Origin: Dehalococcoidia bacterium
Lineage (GTDB): Bacteria; Chloroflexota; Dehalococcoidia; SZUA-161
Assembly: GCA_014859215.1 (NCBI GenBank)
Contig: JACUUS010000098.1
Span: forward strand, 1-8,766
Length of the DNA stretch: 8,766 nt
Direction of reading: 5' to 3'
Both the position numbers and the translations under genes were made by a program. Under the pieces are notes generated by a model. That model ran no database searches. It worked only from the letters and a program-made list of their open reading frames with translations, and was not told where the DNA came from. Positions 5,824 through 8,766 of this stretch are shown here, one piece after another; positions within the stretch are counted from its first letter, which is position 1; every line of letters begins with the position of its first letter.

Positions 5824-6617
5824 GGAAGCTGCCATATGGCTGTAACCGGCGATATACTGGATCCATCCAACAGACAGCGGACTTCCAGCCCCGAAGCATA
5901 GGTGGGGACTACAAAGAGAACGCGACCCTCTTTCGTCTTGCCTGGAGCAAGCGTTCCCTCCAATGGATTGCCTATCTGGTAATAGGGGCCCTGGGGACTG
6001 TAAACAGTTCCCTCCGAGTCTCTCAGCGAGAAGGGGGCGCTCGTCGTCCCTCGAGTAGACTGTCCGGTATTCACGATTGTGAGAGCAACACGTATATAGA
6101 CGGTGCCGACGGGAGCGTTCTGTCTTGTGCCCGGCCCCCATGTCAGATACGCCAACCTCTCCGGCGTGTGAAGAAGAATCCTCCAGTCGGTGCCTATGGC
6201 CCATCCCGACCCGTCCGGCTCCAGGTAAAGCATGACCGGAGTGGGCACAGGAGTCGGTGCAGGAGTCGGTATGACGGGGGTGGACGTGGGGGTCGGCGTA
6301 GGTGAAGGTGCCGGTCCTGAGAAGATGGCGGACGCGCAGGTCCAGAGCAACGACGAAAGGAGGATGACGATCAACAGTATTGCCAGCGCAAGGATGGCCT
6401 TACCCCGCGCGCACAGCCCGACAGGCTGCCGCCCCTGCACCGAGGCTACGGGCACAGTCGGGTCCGGGTCCAGGATTGCAAAGGCCTCACAGGCCGTACT
6501 ATCGCCCCGCACCTGCATGCCGTAACCGAGGCCTCCATGGCGCGCAGAAACACAGTTGAAGAACTTCATGCCCTCATCGGGCCTGAAGTAGCCACAGTTG
6601 CCGCAAACTTCACTCAT
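5817..6617 (-). CDS. Membrane-anchored zinc-ribbon protein with extracytoplasmic DUF4352-like domain
   Basis: A 266-residue protein in three parts. The N-terminus has four cysteines (C5, C8, C22, C43) in a CGNCGYF...C...CEAF arrangement, suggesting a small cytoplasmic metal-binding module. One transmembrane helix follows (about 74-96). Then comes a Pro/Thr-rich linker (PSPTPTPTSTP and similar) and a C-terminal Ig-like domain (about 130-266) with VGTVYIRVALTIVNTG, FSLRDSEGTVYSP and LAPGKTKEGRVLFVVP. That pattern is typical of DUF4352, a family of secreted or lipoprotein domains. Topology would place the zinc module inside and the DUF4352 outside. I prefer ATG 6617; GTG at 6626 is in frame three codons earlier. 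Neither has a strong SD. The stop overlaps the next gene's start, and the gene lies 46 bases after the small exported protein. A role in sensing or assembling the neighbouring exported repeat proteins is possible but inferred. Confidence 0.82.
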   Translation of the reverse strand: MSEVCGNCGYFRPDEGMKFFNCVSARHGGLGYGMQVRGDSTACEAFAILDPDPTVPVASVQGRQPVGLCARGKAILALAILLIVILLSSLLWTCASAIFSGPAPSPTPTPTSTPVIPTPAPTPVPTPVMLYLEPDGSGWAIGTDWRILLHTPERLAYLTWGPGTRQNAPVGTVYIRVALTIVNTGQSTRGTTSAPFSLRDSEGTVYSPQGPYYQIGNPLEGTLAPGKTKEGRVLFVVPTYASGLEVRCLLDGSSISPVTAIWQLPW

Positions 6618-6663
6618 CCGCTTCACGCTGCCGTTATGAGGTTAATGGCCGGGGCGATTGCCA

Positions 6664-6936
6664 TTACAGGAAAGTGGATATCTGCGCCACGAAAACTGTC
6701 AGGTTCTGGACAATGGTCGCGATCGCTGCCGTGAGTTGGACGCCGTTAGGTTCAGTCAGCGCATAACCGACTATCCAGAAGTCAAGGAGATGGTCCACCA
6801 GTAGCAGAAGTTTTCCCGTTATATCGCTGAGCAGATGTGCTGCTTGTTCATCCTGCGCCAGCACAGTAGTCGGGCGCAGGAATGCTGTGCCTAGCAGGAC
6901 CGGGGCAAGCACCTTTCGTACAGGTTTCATGACCAT
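6664..6936 (-). CDS. Small exported protein with one LVD-type repeat
   Basis: A 90-residue protein. A signal peptide (KPVRK, a hydrophobic core, and TTVLA at about residues 23-27) would be cleaved before QDEQ, leaving about 63 residues. The mature part is almost exactly one repeat unit: KLLLLVDHLLDFWIVGYALT, then an Asn-Gly turn and a hydrophobic helix QLTAAIATIVQNLTVFVAQI. It aligns with the two units of the 5308-5823 protein (LVD, L, W, G, LT, G, L, I-T-I, N, L). Its helix is even closer to that of the 7214-7480 protein (AAxxTIxxNxxVFxAQxSTxL). The ATG at 6936 has AGGTG about ten bases upstream. This is too short for an enzyme, and the helix suggests membrane association or self-assembly. 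Family not recognised. Confidence 0.72.
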   Translation of the reverse strand: MVMKPVRKVLAPVLLGTAFLRPTTVLAQDEQAAHLLSDITGKLLLLVDHLLDFWIVGYALTEPNGVQLTAAIATIVQNLTVFVAQISTFL

Positions 6937-7213
6937 GGCAGTCCAACACCTGTTTCAAGTGTCGTCAGGTACACTCTCGAAATGTACGATTGCTGTGTCA
7001 GAACTAGAAGTGGCAGCGAATATTGGACCGGTTCAGGGTCGGGACCACCCGGTTGAATAGCCGCTCCCGCGAGTAGATGTCTGGATAAGGAGGAGGGCGG
7101 CTCTTAGTCCGCCCCCCCACCTGATGAAACCACTCAAACGCTACATACTGCCTTGAGTATCCAGTGCCCAAGATGGATACAATATGAATCGACTTCCGGG
7201 TTCCTTGATCGCC
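6937..7213. other. Intergenic region between two small repeat-protein genes
   Basis: 277 bases without a supported gene. It contains a GC-rich hairpin (7095-7114) and a small dyad GTACA/TGTAC (6969-6973 and 6983-6987). On the minus strand around 7161-7172 there is a short stretch that reads LGHW in one frame, but without a start codon. A promoter for the 6936 gene probably lies here; I found no convincing -35/-10 pair. Confidence 0.4.
7095..7114 (-). terminator. GC-rich hairpin downstream of the 7214-7480 gene
   Basis: GGGCGG and CCGCCC form a 6-bp GC stem with an 8-base loop, about 100 bases after the stop codon of the small gene. On the minus strand the stem is followed by a pyrimidine run TCCTCCTTATCC rather than a pure T-run. 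A weak intrinsic terminator is possible. Confidence 0.35.
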
Positions 7214-7480
7214 TTAGGGGACGACAACAACGTTGGCCGGGAGCAGCGTGCTCAACTGGGCTGCGAAGACTGCTCCATTGTGGATAATCGTCATGACGGC
7301 CGCCAGAATGTCATCGGCCTTTGGAGTAAGGCTGGGAAGATTTCCACTCAGGACCCACTGACCATCGAGGCTTTGCGTCCAGTATATGTAGCCATCGGTC
7401 TGAAACAGGAAACCGAAAGCAGCTTTAACCAGCGCCAGGATCTGAGCGAAAAAATAGGCAACACCGAATTCAGAACCCAT
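7214..7480 (-). CDS. Small hydrophobic protein, diverged member of the repeat family
   Basis: An 88-residue protein. The first 28 residues include a hydrophobic or amphipathic helix (VAYFFAQILALVKAAFGFLF) without the basic n-region and AxA site of a standard signal peptide. A Trp/Tyr-rich middle follows (GYIYWTQSLDGQWVLSGN). The C-terminal helix ILAAVMTIIHNGAVFAAQLS closely matches the one in the 6664-6936 protein, which ties it to the same family. The start ATG at 7480 has a near-perfect SD AAAGGAGGTGA (7487-7497) six bases before it, the strongest SD in the window, so high expression is expected. The leader carries a stable hairpin just upstream of the SD. Function unknown; a membrane-active or assembling peptide is one possibility. 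Confidence 0.72.
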   Translation of the reverse strand: MGSEFGVAYFFAQILALVKAAFGFLFQTDGYIYWTQSLDGQWVLSGNLPSLTPKADDILAAVMTIIHNGAVFAAQLSTLLPANVVVVP

Positions 7481-7486
7481 TCTACA

Positions 7487-7497
7487 TCACCTCCTTT
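7487..7497 (-). promoter_or_regulatory. Near-perfect ribosome binding site of the small gene at 7214-7480
   Basis: AAAGGAGGTGA is complementary to most of the anti-SD and lies six bases before ATG 7480. It decides the start of this gene and predicts efficient translation. Confidence 0.85.
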
Positions 7498-7508
7498 CTT
7501 GTGTCCGC

Positions 7509-7535
7509 ATAGCTCCCGCTTGGGCCGGGAGCTAT
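7509..7535 (-). promoter_or_regulatory. 5'-leader hairpin upstream of the strong SD
   Basis: ATAGCTCCCG (7509-7518) and CGGGAGCTAT (7526-7535) form a perfect 10-bp stem with a 7-base loop. In the minus-strand transcript it ends 11 bases before the SD. No U-tract follows, so it is not an intrinsic terminator. It could stabilise the mRNA or serve as a protein-binding or attenuation structure. Confidence 0.6.
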
Positions 7536-7558
7536 AGCAGGACCTTCGTACTAGAGTA

Positions 7559-7587
7559 ACCATAACGACTGACGCACAGAAGTTCAA
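7559..7587 (-). promoter_or_regulatory. Candidate promoter of the small gene at 7214-7480
   Basis: On the minus strand TTGAAC (7582-7587, four of six matches) is followed by 17 bases and TATGGT (7559-7564, four of six). Transcription would start near 7552 and the leader would include the hairpin at 7509-7535. TATAGT at 7595-7600 is an alternative -10 without a good -35. Confidence 0.35.
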
Positions 7588-7658
7588 TTCCGAGACTATA
7601 GAAATTTGGGGAAGTTAGTACCTTTTTACTATCATTTCCTCTCATTTTTCGCGCACAC

Positions 7659-7692
7659 CTGTCCGCAAGCCGAAACACGGCGATGCGGACAG
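7659..7692. repeat. Imperfect 13-bp inverted repeat containing two TGTCCGCA copies
   Basis: CTGTCCGCA (7659-7667) and TGCGGACAG (7684-7692) pair perfectly. An inner GCCG/CGGC (7669-7672 and 7678-7681) extends the stem around a five-base loop. It lies midway between the two divergent genes and has no T-run. It is suited to be a dimer-binding operator or a small RNA structure. Confidence 0.5.
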
Positions 7693-7783
7693 CGGCAACT
7701 GAGTTCGGCTACGCGCTGGCTCCGGTGCTAGGCTCCAGACGGGATAAGCCAGGACCCGGCTGCCCGGCCTCTAATTAATTGAA

Positions 7784-7811
7784 TTGACACACGAGACACA
7801 CGTGCTAGACT
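7784..7811 (+). promoter_or_regulatory. Candidate promoter of the STT3-like gene
   Basis: A perfect TTGACA (7784-7789) is followed by 16 bases and TAGACT (7806-7811, four of six matches). The spacer region contains the direct repeat GACACACG (7786-7793 and 7795-7802). A start at ATG 7819 would leave almost no leader, so the mRNA is either leaderless or translated from ATG 7879. Confidence 0.45.
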
Positions 7812-7818
7812 GTCCGCA

Positions 7819-8766
7819 ATGTCTCACGATATTGGACGATCGCGCCTGCATTGGTGGCCGGCCATATCAGCAGTCCGGATGAAACCAGTGCGAGTCAGAC
7901 TGGCATCCGTCCCGGTCCATGTGTACGGAGCAATCCTGTTTTGCCTGCTGGCGGCGTTCGGGCTGCTAATGCGGTGCGTCCACCTCCTGAACCCGGATAA
8001 CCATTACATCCTGAACGCCGACTCCCACTTCTTCCGCTGGCTGTCCCTCCGAATAATTTCCGGTGAGGGACCTTCGCACGATGCGCCTGACGGTGCCATA
8101 TGGGCGCTTCATAGCGGCCTGGCTTATCCCCTTGCCTACTCAGGCAAGGCGCTACAGCACGTTTTCGGGCTTTCGCCCGCAGCCGCTGTGGACCTGTCAG
8201 GCAAACTGCTGCCGCCGGCACTGGCCCTCCTGACTATGGCCATCATCTACTTCGCTGCGATAAAAGTATTCGATCGGCGCACCGCCCTTTTCGCGGTTCT
8301 CGCGTGGGCCATAATGCTTCATTCGGTCCATTACGGGGGGGCTGGATATCTCGATCGGGACGGGCTTACCATGCTCCTCATTATGGTGGGCGCACTCGCC
8401 TTCTATTTCGCCAGCACCCTGCCGGGACGGATCAGGAATCGCAAGGTCGGCTGGCTCGCAGCAGGTCTGGCTGTGCTGTTGGCTGAGGGGCTGCTATATC
8501 TTGAATGGCACTACATCGGCGCCCTCCTGCTACTTACGGTCATCGCGGTTTACTTCGTCGTGAGGTTGCCTATTGCTTATCAGCAACGCACTGGAGAAGT
8601 GGGACTACGACGAAGGCTAATCCCCGCACTTGAGGATGCCAACTGGCGCACACTTGCTGTGGTGGCGGCGGGGAACGCGCTGGCTGCCGCTGTCCTGCAC
8701 CAGCAGGCCCCTTCCTGGGCGAGGTTTGTCATCGATATGGTCCAGGCGCGCGGCCAGACAGGCGTC
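7819..8766 (+). CDS. STT3/AglB/PglB-like oligosaccharyltransferase (GT66), N-terminal part
   Basis: An open frame of 316 codons runs off the right edge. After a basic N-terminus of about 35 residues comes the first membrane span (about 36-52), then an external loop with LNADSHFFRWLSLRII (65-80). This resembles the first loop of PglB, where an Asp binds the divalent metal (here D68). After further spans, GAGYLDRDGLTMLL (174-187) matches the second-loop DxD motif of the family (AGYxDxDxL; D179 and D181). These enzymes transfer a lipid-linked oligosaccharide onto Asn of N-x-S/T sequons outside the membrane. The C-terminal soluble domain with WWDYG is beyond the window. The start is uncertain: ATG 7819 has no SD and nearly abuts the promoter, and ATG 7879 (MKPVRVRLAS) is the alternative. 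The gene diverges from the small repeat-protein gene at 7214-7480. Confidence 0.8.
   Translation, partial: MSHDIGRSRLHWWPAISAVRMKPVRVRLASVPVHVYGAILFCLLAAFGLLMRCVHLLNPDNHYILNADSHFFRWLSLRIISGEGPSHDAPDGAIWALHSGLAYPLAYSGKALQHVFGLSPAAAVDLSGKLLPPALALLTMAIIYFAAIKVFDRRTALFAVLAWAIMLHSVHYGGAGYLDRDGLTMLLIMVGALAFYFASTLPGRIRNRKVGWLAAGLAVLLAEGLLYLEWHYIGALLLLTVIAVYFVVRLPIAYQQRTGEVGLRRRLIPALEDANWRTLAVVAAGNALAAAVLHQQAPSWARFVIDMVQARGQTGV

Larger units (their letters stand above)
7502..7818. repeat. Four copies of the octamer TGTCCGCA in the divergent intergenic region
   Basis: Direct copies lie at 7502-7509, 7660-7667 and 7811-7818, and an inverted copy (TGCGGACA) at 7684-7691. The 7659 and 7810 copies share the 10-mer CTGTCCGCAA. 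The first copy lies between the leader hairpin and the SD of the minus-strand gene. The last directly abuts the ATG of the plus-strand gene. The middle pair forms an inverted repeat. The arrangement suggests a shared operator for divergent transcription, or paired RNA elements. Confidence 0.55.

Noticed and set aside
5824..6204. N-terminal extension of the two-repeat protein into the DUF4352 gene
   Set aside because: The extension would overlap the DUF4352 coding sequence by about 380 bases and reads as shadow composition. The basic signal-peptide-like N-terminus starts at ATG 5823.
7895..8221. Minus-strand open frame opposite the STT3-like gene
   Set aside because: The plus strand has a 316-codon open frame with family motifs. 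The minus frame is Arg/Gly-rich shadow sequence.

Overview
The window looks like a stretch of a bacterial chromosome of moderate GC content. A member of the Chloroflexota (Dehalococcoidia-like) is my best guess, from the pairing of Asp23/AmaP modules with zinc-ribbon/DUF4352-type and FN3-type envelope proteins. That is an inference from gene style, not a sequence match. Almost every gene product from 1041 to the right end is a membrane, envelope-associated or secreted protein.

Layout. (1) 1-932, plus strand: a crotonase-superfamily (enoyl-CoA hydratase/isomerase-like) gene with a promoter-like site and a strong SD. It is broken by a one-base frameshift near 480 and lacks both canonical catalytic glutamates. 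(2) 3417 down to 1041, minus strand: an Asp23/Gls24 envelope-stress operon holding two asp23-amaP modules, in the order asp23-A, amaP-A, a DUF2273-like small membrane protein, asp23-B, amaP-B. A perfect TATAAT lies in front of it. (3) 5201 down to 3698, minus: an exported fibronectin-type-III protein followed 7 nt later by a multi-span membrane protein with a charged tail. (4) 6936 down to 5308, minus: three genes read in one direction. They are a small exported protein, a membrane-anchored zinc-ribbon/DUF4352 protein, and an overlapping exported protein with two copies of a short repeat. (5) 7480 down to 7214, minus: another small hydrophobic protein behind a 5'-leader hairpin and a near-perfect SD. 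(6) 7819 to the right edge, plus: the N-terminal part of an STT3/AglB/PglB-like oligosaccharyltransferase, transcribed divergently from (5).

The most interesting signal is a repeat unit of about 45-50 residues. It has a core like LVDxVLGxWVxG, then LT, then a hydrophobic helix ending like NTxDFLAxLL. It occurs twice in the 5308-5823 product, once in the 6664-6936 product, in diverged form in the 7214-7480 product, and possibly at the C-terminus of the FN3 protein. I do not recognise it as a named domain. With the zinc-ribbon/DUF4352 gene it may define a small secreted or envelope protein system.

The divergent intergenic region 7481-7818 holds four copies of the octamer TGTCCGCA (three direct, one inverted). 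One sits just before the SD of the minus-strand gene and one directly abuts the start codon of the oligosaccharyltransferase-like gene, so this is a candidate shared operator or RNA element. The FN3 protein carries five N-x-S/T sequons, which makes it a speculative substrate for the nearby oligosaccharyltransferase.
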